The notes beneath the pieces are model-generated. The model was not told the origin of the DNA. It worked only from the letters and a program-made list of their open reading frames with translations, and did not search any database. The translations under genes and the position numbers were made by a program. From Thiodiazotropha sp040793985 (GTDB taxonomy: Bacteria > Pseudomonadota > Gammaproteobacteria > Chromatiales > Chromatiaceae): a stretch of DNA of 64,000 bases. Every line of letters starts with the position of its first letter. Position 1 is the stretch's first letter. Below, one piece after another: positions 45,243 through 55,900 of the stretch. The stretch covers positions 1-64,000 of the forward strand of contig JBFNJI010000034.1 in the NCBI GenBank assembly GCA_040793985.1, given 5' to 3'.

Positions 45243-48200
45243 CTATTCAGGCCATTTTGGTGTATTTCCAGAATAGGTAATGACAAATAGTATGTCAGTT
45301 ATTTCCTCACTACTAAACAATTCTACTACCGCACGACCATCGTCTAAATTATCATTTAGTGAGAGCTCCCACGAGCCAGAGGGTTCCTCGCCAATCATGG
45401 AAGTCCAACTAGAGGCATTGCCTCTTCTTGTGCTTATAACACCGTCATTTGACTTTGCTCCTCCACCGACGATGCCACCATTGCTGTCTGTAAATCGTAG
45501 GTAAGTTACCGGAATTTCTATTTCCAAACCATCTGCACGTACGAAGTAGAGGGCCACATGTTCAATTTTCAAGCCCTGAATGTTCTGGGGAAAATCAGTT
45601 TCGCGGATATTGAAGTTTACAGTCATCGGTGTATCAGATTGACCAGGATTACTCAGATCATACCATTGATCAGCAAACTGATTACGGAAACTGAAGGGGC
45701 GCTCTCCGCCAATCTCTCTTTTTAATTGCTGAATCACTTGCTGTCGATAAGTAAAGCTGCTCAGAGACGTGTATTCAATCGTAAAAATAATATCGGCGAT
45801 AGAATTAAAATCAAAAAGATTGGCTGCCTTAGGTAGTTTAAATTGCCATAGATTATCCACACCTATGCCTTCAAATGGGTTTAGCTTGTCCGATGCTTGT
45901 GGTTGCAATTCAAAAAGACCGGTAGCGTCACGGGGGGAGCTTAAAGCCACGGTCTCCGTCTTTCCATTTCCATTGACTATTTGAAAAACATCCCCACCGA
46001 CAACTATCCTTGAGGACCCAACAGTGGTGAGTGTCGCCTTGATGCTGTCAATGGCTGGCACCAAGGCGATAATTGAAACTTTAATTCTCTTAATTAAGCG
46101 CAAATAATCACCTGGAAAGTCCCGGTCAAATAACTCCATTGGAGTAGCAAAATTCATAACTCCAGTTTCCTTAAATCGATAGAATTCCGCAGGGGAGAAA
46201 CCCACGAGGGAAATGTTTTTTGTCAGCTGGTTCTTTCTCTTTTCCGTCTCAAAGGCAAATTGATCTAGCTGGAAAATGTCCTGAAGTAACAGCGCCGAAC
46301 CGGTAAGGCCCCGTCGATCCACTGGCTTTCCCTCCGTAGCCCCAGCTGAAAATGTATTCTCGCCAAGTTTCCAATAGTCATCTTGAATAAAGGGAGGCGG
46401 GGACTCCTGGCGCTGGAAGGCAAGTTGGCTCAGGGCCAGTCGCGCCATGGCCGAAGCTTGTTGCAGGAAAAACCCATAGACACCCTCCAGTATGTCGCTC
46501 ATCCAATCGTATAATTCCACATTGGTGAACTTCGCAGCAAGGAACTCTGCTGTTTGTTCTGCATGTTCTGCTTGTAGACTGGCAATTTTACGTTCTTGCG
46601 CGGCAACACGCAGCTGGTTTTCAGAATTTTTTACTTGTTGTGCTCCAGTTTTTACATCATGTAACGCGATGCTATTTTGTAAACTCCATTCCTGGGCGCG
46701 GCGCTCATAGCTTGCAAATGTCGACAAAATTGTTGATTCTGTAGAAGCGTTTTGTGCTAAGCCTGTATATATTCCTGAGAAGTCAATAATAAGGCCATTT
46801 GCCATCCCTGCAATTATGTTGGGTATCGCTGACATAATTGACGCTTGAACGTAGAGCCCTTGTGCAACTTGCAGCATTTTAAGGCTCTCAAGCTCAAGCT
46901 GACTCTCCCCTTCATCCAACAATTTTTTATAGTGATCCGCCTGCAATTGCGCGCGATTCTTTTGTAACTCCGATAGTTTAACTTCCCCTTCTACCACTCT
47001 TATATGCAAATCCTGTAATCTGATTCCCGCGCGTGTGGTACGAATATCCTGTTGAGCCTTTATCAAGTTGTAATACTCAGCATCCCTTTTTTCTATCGCG
47101 GATAAGAATGCTGCTTCAACTTGCTGAGCAAGACTGACTAATTGTTTTGCACGATCGATAATGACGCTATATCGATATTGGGTTGGTTTAAAAGACACTG
47201 AACCTGGAAGGCTCAACTGGCCACCCGCACCGATAACAGGCAGACCGCTTGTTGCGTCTGTCGGTGCCGAATACGGGTCCAAATCTCGCTTGACACCAGT
47301 GATATTCCGGGATCCTCGAATTTTATATAGATTAAGCTCAGCCTTTAACTGCAGCGATTCAATAATGGGATTAGTCGGAATACAGAAACTATACGAGAGG
47401 TTGGGTACGTACTGCCTCAACCATTTTACTGCAGTATTCGCAACGGAGACGGAAGAGAAGTCTGCATACTCGGCCATCCCGACCGGCGAAGTGCCCATAA
47501 CCGAAACGTCATCATTTTCTCGTACAACCTTTAGGTTTAGACGGCTAGTCGACCGAACATACAAGGGCGAACACTGAATAGCATGATTACTTTCCGCGAG
47601 ATAGTTTAATTTCTCAGTTATCACCGTTTCAAATTGCTTAGTTTGAGATTGATCCTCTTTGGCTTTCGCTATCGCTTTTCGGATTTGGGTAAATTTCTCT
47701 TCTATGCTATTGTTTTGTTTCCATATTTCTAGTACACGCTCCTTTGTTTGTTTTAGCTTTTCAATATTCTTAATGGTCGCCAAATCCGCCTTGATCGCTA
47801 CTAACACTCCCGCCCACTTTGGGTCTGTAGTTTCTATCTCAATACTGTTAACCAATCGACCACAATCTCTTAAATCTAGCTTTAGGTCCTCGCTATCAAG
47901 TAATTTCATTGCTGACGTGTATAGAGTGCTCGCCCGAGATACAGACTCCACTGTATCTCGAGTAAACTCTACGTCAGCATAATTTAAAAAGCAGCGCACA
48001 ATCGACAACACAGTAAAACGGGTATAGGTGTTGGCTCGTGTAGAAGCGACTGCGTGAGGATTAAGCGGATCGAGTAGCCAGTCATCACTACGCTCAAACA
48101 CATTATCCAAACTCTCTTCCTTGACTAAGCCATAGTAAATCTTTCGCCTTTGCGGTGACGCACTATAATCGTAAACCGACCTGAACCAATCGAGCGCTTC

Positions 48201-51200
48201 TGCATAGTGGAATCGACGCTGTAACTGCAATGCAGCAAACATAGGAACGAAATAGTACGCCTCCTTAATATATTCCAAGTTGGCAGCCAGTTGGTCTTGG
48301 TTGTCTTCGAAGATACCTTTTATGATCCAATCTTTACCCCCAACATCCGCATTGATTTCATACCTACTAGAACGTTCGATATTGTGCGGTGAAATTGCGA
48401 TAGCTTTTGTTACATCGAGCTTATTAGCCGACATGTCGAAAACAGTACGGAATTTATGAAAGTGGTTTCCATATAAGTCATCTCTCTTATATGCAAACTG
48501 TCTTGAAGTATGCCTAACTTCTCCCGAGGCCGGAGCAAGCTGTTCAATGCCCGAGAGCTCTCCATCACGATAACCATCTATTTCTGCTTGGCCACTTACA
48601 TACCAGATTTTATACGTATAGGTGTTACCTTTTGGTTCACCAATTACATAGATATTGCTGCTATTAGGCGGAACGAATGCCCCGCCAAAGGACCTATCAT
48701 AGGGAGAAACATTTTTAATCTTTGTCGTTTTTAAAATCTCAGGGGGATAACCATTATTACTCTGGCGATCTTTCATTAAAAAACAAAAAAAACTATGTGA
48801 CCCCCATACATGTTCATCCACGCGCAATATGATGTAGTAGAGATCAACAGATACTTGCACCATTCCACATAATTGCCTAATCATGTTGGGAAGCTTATCC
48901 CATGAAAGTTCGGGTATAGGCGACCACTCTTTCCAAGCAAAGTCATCCCAATCGGACAAAGTCCGATTAAGCCTACGCACATAAGTTCTTTGATTTTTGT
49001 GTATTGCAACACGCGGTGGCCTGGCGAATTTGTAAGGACTGTTCTCTAAAATATTTTGTTGAACTACAGCATAAAATTCACTCCCTGTCTCTGCCGGCAA
49101 CTCTAACTCCTGAGGGGCAGAATCCCACTTGCGAAGTTCCAGGTCGTATTTAGTAAATACTAATCTCCAGACATCATTCCTCATGTGGCGGCCGAAGATT
49201 AAGATATATCGTTTTCTGGAACCAAACGGTTCGCGAGGTTTAGTGACGTATGAGGCGGCCCCTGAGATATCAACAATGTCGTCCATTCCGGGAATCCTGT
49301 CCCAAAACGATTGCGCGTATTCCGAAACATTCTTTGGGTCGTGAACTGACCAGTACATAGTATTGGTATACTTACCCCTACCGAACATATAGAACAATTC
49401 ACCCCACTCCGCTCCATGTGGATTAGAGGGGGTTCCTTCTTTCAAAAGGGTCAATGCTTGGCAGGATGCCTCGATAGTTAACTGACAGACGTCGAAGAAA
49501 TAATCCGAGTATTCCTTAAGATATTTAGCTAGCTGCTCTGGATTTAATCTTCGGTTACCGCGTGTATCGCTTAATAATTTTCGAAAACCGGGTGTTTGCC
49601 ATCGACGTAGCGAAGGGATAAGAATATTTTCTGGATAGAGATAGGCAAACATAGCGGAGCGCCAAGTTGCATAAGAACCCAGCCATTCCCACTCTTCATC
49701 AAAAGCATCCGTTTTGAATTCAAACCTAGAGGAACCGTGAAATTGCCTGGTTCTAACCGAAAACAAGAGAACCTGCAGGGTATTTATTGCTTGGCTAATA
49801 CGTGTTGTCATTTGGCTGCCGTCTACTTGACAATCTATAAGTAGGTTGTCTGTTAGCCATTCAGCCTTGCCCTTAAAATCAGTTATGTCATCTTCAAAAT
49901 ATGGTGTCTGAAATGCAGAGATTAAGGCATCACGTAATACAGGCAACACGACAGCTTCTGCTTGGCTAAGCGCATCCGAATGAGCGTTTATCAGAGTTCT
50001 CTCCTGATCTATACGAGATTTAAGCGTATCTTGCCAAGCATTCCTCCCCGAAATAGTTGCTCGCCATTCAGGTAAAGGTTCTGAATCCAGTGACGGAAAT
50101 TGTACCGGTATAGGATCGGAAATTCGGAAATAAACAGGGCTAAGTGAAAGCGCTTTCGCCTTCTCTTCATCTCGCCAGACAGAATATTTTTGCCTCTTTT
50201 CAACCTGTAACAAAATCGAATAAATATTTTTCCATTCAGAGTTAAGTAAAGAATTGCTCCTAACCAAATATCGGGCGCGCTCAAGATAACTAAATGCATC
50301 TCGATCAATTAAAATTTCCTTCAGATAATCGCCTACATTCTTTCCGGCTTGCCTATCCTCTACGATTTTATCGAACTGATCGATGGTTATACCGAGACTG
50401 CCTTCCACAATTACTTTAAACCCCGCCTCCTCACTTGCAGCAGCTCTTCGTGTTGTTTCGAGATTGCCCAATCGATTCCTAATCCAATCCAACCTCGTCT
50501 GCCATAAATCAAAAACGGGGTCTCCAGCAGTGGGGGAATTTAGATCAGCAGCATTGATTAAATCTGGATCTACAAGCGGTGGGGGATTGAATGTGTTTTG
50601 CTCTCCAGGCCAGTCTTTCAGAAACCATTTATTTCTTAAATGTTCAAGTCTCCAAGTATGCAAATCAGACACTTCATCGGCTTTAAGCGGATCGCTAGTC
50701 GTATCTCTGAATCCAAAGAGACTTTCAAGTTTTGATTCAGACATGGCATTCGAATCAGGCTCAAGGAAAAGATCGTTCAGATGGTTAGGATTTACTCCAA
50801 TTCGTTCAGCAAGAACAGCTCGGGAATCGTTCGACGATGTACGGGCAAACCGAATTTCCTCGAAGGACACTCCCAATTTATCCAAAATTGACCTGTACGC
50901 CGTGAAACAATAATTGGCTTCAGCTTGCTTTAGCGCCTGTTCTCGCTCACGATTCGGAGGATTGGCGCCTAAATATGAACGTAGTACCTCGATACAGATG
51001 CGTACCTGGGGCACCTTTGCATCCATTTGTTCAATAGAAGCAGGGAGTTTTGCGAAAGGCTGGTGAAAATATTCGCTCAAGGTATCTAAACTAATAACAT
51101 TACCCCCGACAGACAAATTGGAGACCGCATATTCTAAGAGGTCCGCCAAATAGGCCAAGGGACTAACACATGATTCTCGCTCCTCACAGCTACATTCATT

Positions 51201-52361
51201 TTGAACAAACTCTGAAATGTCCCATTCATCTAAATCAACGCCGCTACCAAGTCCGTTTGCATTGTTTGTGACGATACTCGCCATTAATTGGCTGGATAAT
51301 TTTGTATGAGCACGCGCGATCATTTGAATCTGCGCTGCGTTTGTCTCACCTAACTTGTCACCAAGATCAGTCACAAATTTAGAGTTTGGAATCTCTGCAA
51401 TCGCATGCACACTGTTGTATCCTTTTTTCAGTATTTCGACTGCGACGGTGCTATCAGTTGAAACAGTGCTTAAATTATTGAGGGAATCAAGAATCGAGAC
51501 CACAGGTTCATCATGAGATATGGGCAGGCCTTTGTTGCGTTTTAGGCAACCGAATCCCCGCAGATCCGCAAGTGTTTCGATTTCGTTTTCTTCGAAAAAT
51601 AGGCTCAACTCACTCGGGATGCTAAGGCCGAATAGTTCGCATAATTCATCTAAAGTAGCAGAAGTTTCTCCTTCTCCTTCTCCTTCTGTCGCCAAGCTGA
51701 CTTCAATATCGACGACTTCCGTACTATTCGTCATAAACTCGAAATCTTCTTCATGGGTTGGATCACCGTTTGGCGCCCTGACAATCAGCTTGAGGTTTAT
51801 ATTCTCGAGTGTTTCGTCTGATTCTGGATTTACAAAGGCAAGTGAGAAAAGACCTTGCTCGTCGCTGAGGGCATAATCTAACGGTAGCTGTTCCTCTCCT
51901 TCTTCCAGGCTGTAGACGTTAACAATACCGTTTGTGATTGATTCTTTGGTTTCTTTATTAATCAGGCGACAATAAACACGGAATTCATTGACTGGTTCCG
52001 GTTGAGGAAATTCTCCTCCCTCTTCCCCGGGACCGACAGTTAAGCTCAAGGGAATAACTATCTCTTGTTCCGCTGCCAAAACATTCCAGGAAACGCTATT
52101 GATAGTATCCTCCACAAGGGTGTGACCATCATAAACTCGAAAATGGAGGTCTGGTTTTTTGTCAATAATCCACTCGCGAGACTGCTCCGAGGTAAAACGA
52201 ATGATGAAACGACCTTCCTCGTCGGTGTTTGCTTTACCCAAATAGTCACCCTCGGTGATGTAGTCCTTGTCGTAGGCTTCTACTCGTAAGCCACCGAGTC
52301 CCTTTTGAGTTTTGTTATGGACTACTTGGCCATTAATATTGTATTTTCGTGTTTTCATCAT
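45243..52361 (-). CDS. Tc toxin subunit A (TcA-like), cargo 2
   Basis: This 2372-residue protein starts at ATG 52361; a second ATG follows at once. It opens with CarboxypepD_reg-like beta domains (YNINGQVVHNKTQKGLGGLR; NEFRVYCRLINKETKESITN, about 1-220). The TcA helical shell carries CSCEERESCVSPLAYLADLL near 390. Later come the receptor and neuraminidase-like region, the coiled-coil pore part (LQDLHIRVVEGEVKLSELQK, about 1780-1900) and the TcB-binding end (FATPMELFDRDFPGDYLRLI near 2085). The size is close to classical TcdA/TcaAB. It lacks the peptidoglycan-binding-like repeats of the cargo 1 TcA, and the sequence is visibly more AT-rich than the transfer genes. With the TcB-TcC gene upstream it should form a complete toxin. 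Confidence 0.88.
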   Translation of the reverse strand: MMKTRKYNINGQVVHNKTQKGLGGLRVEAYDKDYITEGDYLGKANTDEEGRFIIRFTSEQSREWIIDKKPDLHFRVYDGHTLVEDTINSVSWNVLAAEQEIVIPLSLTVGPGEEGGEFPQPEPVNEFRVYCRLINKETKESITNGIVNVYSLEEGEEQLPLDYALSDEQGLFSLAFVNPESDETLENINLKLIVRAPNGDPTHEEDFEFMTNSTEVVDIEVSLATEGEGEGETSATLDELCELFGLSIPSELSLFFEENEIETLADLRGFGCLKRNKGLPISHDEPVVSILDSLNNLSTVSTDSTVAVEILKKGYNSVHAIAEIPNSKFVTDLGDKLGETNAAQIQMIARAHTKLSSQLMASIVTNNANGLGSGVDLDEWDISEFVQNECSCEERESCVSPLAYLADLLEYAVSNLSVGGNVISLDTLSEYFHQPFAKLPASIEQMDAKVPQVRICIEVLRSYLGANPPNREREQALKQAEANYCFTAYRSILDKLGVSFEEIRFARTSSNDSRAVLAERIGVNPNHLNDLFLEPDSNAMSESKLESLFGFRDTTSDPLKADEVSDLHTWRLEHLRNKWFLKDWPGEQNTFNPPPLVDPDLINAADLNSPTAGDPVFDLWQTRLDWIRNRLGNLETTRRAAASEEAGFKVIVEGSLGITIDQFDKIVEDRQAGKNVGDYLKEILIDRDAFSYLERARYLVRSNSLLNSEWKNIYSILLQVEKRQKYSVWRDEEKAKALSLSPVYFRISDPIPVQFPSLDSEPLPEWRATISGRNAWQDTLKSRIDQERTLINAHSDALSQAEAVVLPVLRDALISAFQTPYFEDDITDFKGKAEWLTDNLLIDCQVDGSQMTTRISQAINTLQVLLFSVRTRQFHGSSRFEFKTDAFDEEWEWLGSYATWRSAMFAYLYPENILIPSLRRWQTPGFRKLLSDTRGNRRLNPEQLAKYLKEYSDYFFDVCQLTIEASCQALTLLKEGTPSNPHGAEWGELFYMFGRGKYTNTMYWSVHDPKNVSEYAQSFWDRIPGMDDIVDISGAASYVTKPREPFGSRKRYILIFGRHMRNDVWRLVFTKYDLELRKWDSAPQELELPAETGSEFYAVVQQNILENSPYKFARPPRVAIHKNQRTYVRRLNRTLSDWDDFAWKEWSPIPELSWDKLPNMIRQLCGMVQVSVDLYYIILRVDEHVWGSHSFFCFLMKDRQSNNGYPPEILKTTKIKNVSPYDRSFGGAFVPPNSSNIYVIGEPKGNTYTYKIWYVSGQAEIDGYRDGELSGIEQLAPASGEVRHTSRQFAYKRDDLYGNHFHKFRTVFDMSANKLDVTKAIAISPHNIERSSRYEINADVGGKDWIIKGIFEDNQDQLAANLEYIKEAYYFVPMFAALQLQRRFHYAEALDWFRSVYDYSASPQRRKIYYGLVKEESLDNVFERSDDWLLDPLNPHAVASTRANTYTRFTVLSIVRCFLNYADVEFTRDTVESVSRASTLYTSAMKLLDSEDLKLDLRDCGRLVNSIEIETTDPKWAGVLVAIKADLATIKNIEKLKQTKERVLEIWKQNNSIEEKFTQIRKAIAKAKEDQSQTKQFETVITEKLNYLAESNHAIQCSPLYVRSTSRLNLKVVRENDDVSVMGTSPVGMAEYADFSSVSVANTAVKWLRQYVPNLSYSFCIPTNPIIESLQLKAELNLYKIRGSRNITGVKRDLDPYSAPTDATSGLPVIGAGGQLSLPGSVSFKPTQYRYSVIIDRAKQLVSLAQQVEAAFLSAIEKRDAEYYNLIKAQQDIRTTRAGIRLQDLHIRVVEGEVKLSELQKNRAQLQADHYKKLLDEGESQLELESLKMLQVAQGLYVQASIMSAIPNIIAGMANGLIIDFSGIYTGLAQNASTESTILSTFASYERRAQEWSLQNSIALHDVKTGAQQVKNSENQLRVAAQERKIASLQAEHAEQTAEFLAAKFTNVELYDWMSDILEGVYGFFLQQASAMARLALSQLAFQRQESPPPFIQDDYWKLGENTFSAGATEGKPVDRRGLTGSALLLQDIFQLDQFAFETEKRKNQLTKNISLVGFSPAEFYRFKETGVMNFATPMELFDRDFPGDYLRLIKRIKVSIIALVPAIDSIKATLTTVGSSRIVVGGDVFQIVNGNGKTETVALSSPRDATGLFELQPQASDKLNPFEGIGVDNLWQFKLPKAANLFDFNSIADIIFTIEYTSLSSFTYRQQVIQQLKREIGGERPFSFRNQFADQWYDLSNPGQSDTPMTVNFNIRETDFPQNIQGLKIEHVALYFVRADGLEIEIPVTYLRFTDSNGGIVGGGAKSNDGVISTRRGNASSWTSMIGEEPSGSWELSLNDNLDDGRAVVELFSSEEITDILFVITYSGNTPKWPE

Positions 52362-52446
52362 GATATTTTCTTTTCACTAATGCTTATGAGTGGGCAGTCA
52401 ACTTCCAATCCCAGATATCGTGTTTTTTTCTTGGTGTGTAATACAA

Positions 52447-52917
52447 TCATTGGATAACCTCATGTTCTTGTGGAAAGAAAAGAACAAGATCGGTACCGGT
52501 CGCGTCTGGCCACAAAACTACGTACAGAAAATGGAAATTCTCCTGCCAGTAAAATACGTTTTTGTGGTCGAAGATGTACAGCAGGTTCTGATCAACCACT
52601 TCTAGCCGACAATGGATGAGATCGTAATCTTTGGGTCGGGGAAATCGAAGCAGACCCACGGGTTGCCAGTCGCCCCGGTAGGCTAAGTGACCGTTGACGA
52701 TCATCAATAGCGTGGCGTCACTCGTGAACGGGGAGGACGCATGCACGAACCGGAACTCAAGTTCTGCCGGAATGTCGAGAGCAGGAACGGCTTTGCCGTC
52801 GAGATATGCCGCAGCGTCGATCCGTTCCCCGTACAGTCGGACATTCGGTTTGAGGTGCTGCCGGATGAGGAAGACCAGAAGAACCAGGATGATGACCAGG
52901 TAGACCGCGTGGTTCAT
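52447..52917 (-). CDS. Membrane-anchored small protein between TcB-TcC and TcA, candidate immunity protein
   Basis: This 156-residue protein starts at ATG 52917, which overlaps the TcB-TcC stop (ATGA). An N-terminal membrane helix (AVYLVIILVLLVFLI, about 4-19) followed by basic residues leaves a soluble domain (LRFPRPKDYDLIHCRLEVVD, FYWQENFHFLYVVLWPDATG). I do not recognise the family. Its place mirrors that of the 139-residue gene in cargo 1, although the two proteins share no obvious sequence. An immunity or anti-self protein for the TcC tip is the first guess; an export or assembly factor is the second. The function is inferred from position alone. Confidence 0.65.
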   Translation of the reverse strand: MNHAVYLVIILVLLVFLIRQHLKPNVRLYGERIDAAAYLDGKAVPALDIPAELEFRFVHASSPFTSDATLLMIVNGHLAYRGDWQPVGLLRFPRPKDYDLIHCRLEVVDQNLLYIFDHKNVFYWQENFHFLYVVLWPDATGTDLVLFFPQEHEVIQ

Positions 52918-55900
52918 TTGTTTTCTTCCTTTTTCGGTTTGGGACGCTCGTCGAAATACCAATACTTGGACGGTTTGCTGTTGCTCTGCCGCCCGCCTTC
53001 CGGCGCTTGCTTGCTACCACGCGTATTGAAATTGTTCCGATACCGATTCCACTTGTCGCCAATTGTCTGACCGTTGTTCATTTTTGCGTAATCGGAGCGG
53101 CCTTGATACCCCGTGACCTTGGTTTTTGTTTTTAAGGCAAGTTGCCCCGCAAACGACGTCCAGAGGTCTGTCGATTTTCCGACAGGGGTGGCCGCGTTGC
53201 AGGTATACAGATCTATAGTCGCCTTGTTGAACGACTTGGGACTCAGGTTCTTGATTTCCTCGGTCTTGTAAGAGAAATGTTCGGTGTTGGACTGCCTATA
53301 ACCGAATTCCATGGAGCCTACGAAACCGTGCCCGAAGATGGTGATGCCGGTAACCGGGTCTTTCAAACGGTCCGCAGTGACGGTAGTCCGTGACGCCATT
53401 TGTGATTCCTTCAGTCCATTGCTGTTCACTTGCTGCCGGTTGATATAGCGGGTGAGGTCTTTTGCCAAGGCCAACGGCCCGAACGTCACCCCCAGTTTAT
53501 CCGCCACATCCTTCATTTTAGCTAGGTCTTGCTTGGAATAGCCATGGGTAATCACCAGCCAGGTCACTTGTTCACTTCCCGCCGTTTTCTTGTATTCCTT
53601 GACCTGCCGGATCGCTGGTTCGATGAAGTTGTACTTATAACGGTTCGAGGATGTGTATTCTCCGCCGCTGACCACGATTTTCTCCAGACCGTCGGGGTCG
53701 ATGTGAATCATCGGATTGTTGCCGACAAAGACATAGGGCGATTCATGCGCGTAGTCGAGCGCTAGGGGATCGATTGCGAACCAGCGCGCAAGAGCTGGCG
53801 CAAAATAGCGCGCGCCCATGTAATAGAGCCCGGTTTCGTCGTCCCTTTCGTTTCCGGTAAAGCGATAACGCTTCGCCTCGAAACCGCCGAAACTGGTTTC
53901 TCCGAACGGCGTGTATTCCTCGAGCGATACCGCGTAGCCCGCCGGGTTCAAAACGAGATGGCAACTGTTTAGGTGATCGCCAAGATGATACTGCACCTCC
54001 GGTCCCGTGTCGGTCGGAAAGGCGAGGCCGACACGCAAGAACGCGATGCGTTTTTCATCGTCCATGATGTGCAGGTGGTTATTTGTCCGGGTCGCGCCGT
54101 TGTCCTGTTCGTGATGAAACTCAAACTGATCGTCGATATAGATCGTGCTCCGAAAAGCGCCGCCGGGCCGACGGGTGATTTTTTGCGCCCGCCGGCCAGA
54201 AGTATCGTACAGGTACTGGGTGTAGATGGTCGGTTCGGCGTTGCCGGTCTGTTGACGAAAAGCACGAAGACGATCGCTGTGATCCCATTCAAAGAACCGC
54301 TCCGTGTGTTCGCGGACCAAGTTGCCGCTCCCATCGTAGTGGAAGGCGAAGTTATCCGGACCGACGCTCAGCGTGCCGAGTTGATTCTTTCCCGCGATGA
54401 GCGTGAAATCGCGCTCGAATCCGCCGCCCCCGTCGACATGGTGTCGCAACTGCTCCATGTTGCCCGCAGCGTCGTATCGATACGCTTCGGTATAACCCTT
54501 GGTTTGATTGACATCCTGGCACCGAGGGTCGTCCAGCCAGGGCTGTGAGGGCGCCGGCTGACCACATTCGCGCCCCGTGGCGGTGAGCAGGCGGTAGATG
54601 GGGTCGTAGGTAAAGGTGCGATCGAGTTGGTTGGGTTGCGTATCCGTGCCGCTCCCGGGCGCCCGGTTGTGCAGCGACAACATGTTGCCCTGCAGGTCGT
54701 AAGTATATCCCATGTCCTGCAGGGCCGGACCTGTGGGCTGATAGGTGATGGAATCGGGCTGGGAGAAGCGTTCGGTGCGCATCCGGCGCAGGCGGACCAT
54801 GAGGGGATCGTAGGCGTAGCGGGTCATGATGCCGTTGCCGTACACGATGAGCAGGCGTTGTCCCTTGGCGTTGTACGCGATGTGTCGGACATAAGGAGCG
54901 CCGTCCAGCGTCACGCTTTCCAGGACGCCTGCCCGGTTGTAACGAGGCGTCAAACGCTTCCGTTCACCGTCCACGTCTTCTGGGTAGCGCAGATGCTTGA
55001 GCCGTTCGAGGGCGTCGTATTGGATGCGGGTTTGGAAAACCGTGGCATCAAGCAACGTCTCCGCATGGGTTTCCAGGTCGGACCCGTCCGGGTGTTGCCA
55101 GTCGACGCGAAAAGGGTGGACCTCCCAGTTAGGGGGCGCAGGGGTAAAGACTCTCAGTAAGACCTGATTGCGAAAAGGCCTCCTCAATTTGTCGAGCACA
55201 TTGCCCTTGAAATCATAGTGGGAGAATTCAAGAAGGCCTGCTTCGTCGTAGTGCCGATATATGTTGCCCAGGAGATTCCGGTCCGCGGCCTGCGCAGAGG
55301 CCAATCCGGATTCGGCAGCTTCCCCATAGATTTTAATCTCCCTCAGGGTCACCGGTTCGCCAGGGCGGTCGGTCGCCCAGGTCCGGTAATGCCGATTCAA
55401 GGAATCGTAGCCTTTCAGGATCAAGCTGCCCTTGCCGTCTCGTTGTTCGATGAGGTTGCCGGCGGCGTTCATGATGCGCCGACGGGCACCCGCGTCGACG
55501 TGGTTCACCCGCACGACCTCGTCCATCATGTCGTAGGTGATTCGGAACGCGGTCTGGCCCAAGGGATTCTTCAGGAACACCAGGTTTCCGCGCATGTCGT
55601 ACCGCGACTCAACGCGATACCAATCGGTGGCGGGGTTGGGACCGTTCCGCTGAATGGTTTCGATGTCGCGTCCCAGGGCATCGACGCGCACGCTTTCCGG
55701 GGTCTGCCAATGCGGGGCATAAGCGGCGCCGGGCCCGGGATGGGTACGACCAGCATTATCGTTCGGGTCGTAGGTGTAGGCTTCCCAAGGCGTCGGGTCG
55801 TAGGCGAACGGGTCGTTCAGGTTTTGCGGGATGCCCGGAACCATGAGTTTTTCCGACCCGTCGGGGTACACGGTGCGGAGTTGTTGACCGCGCGGGTCGT

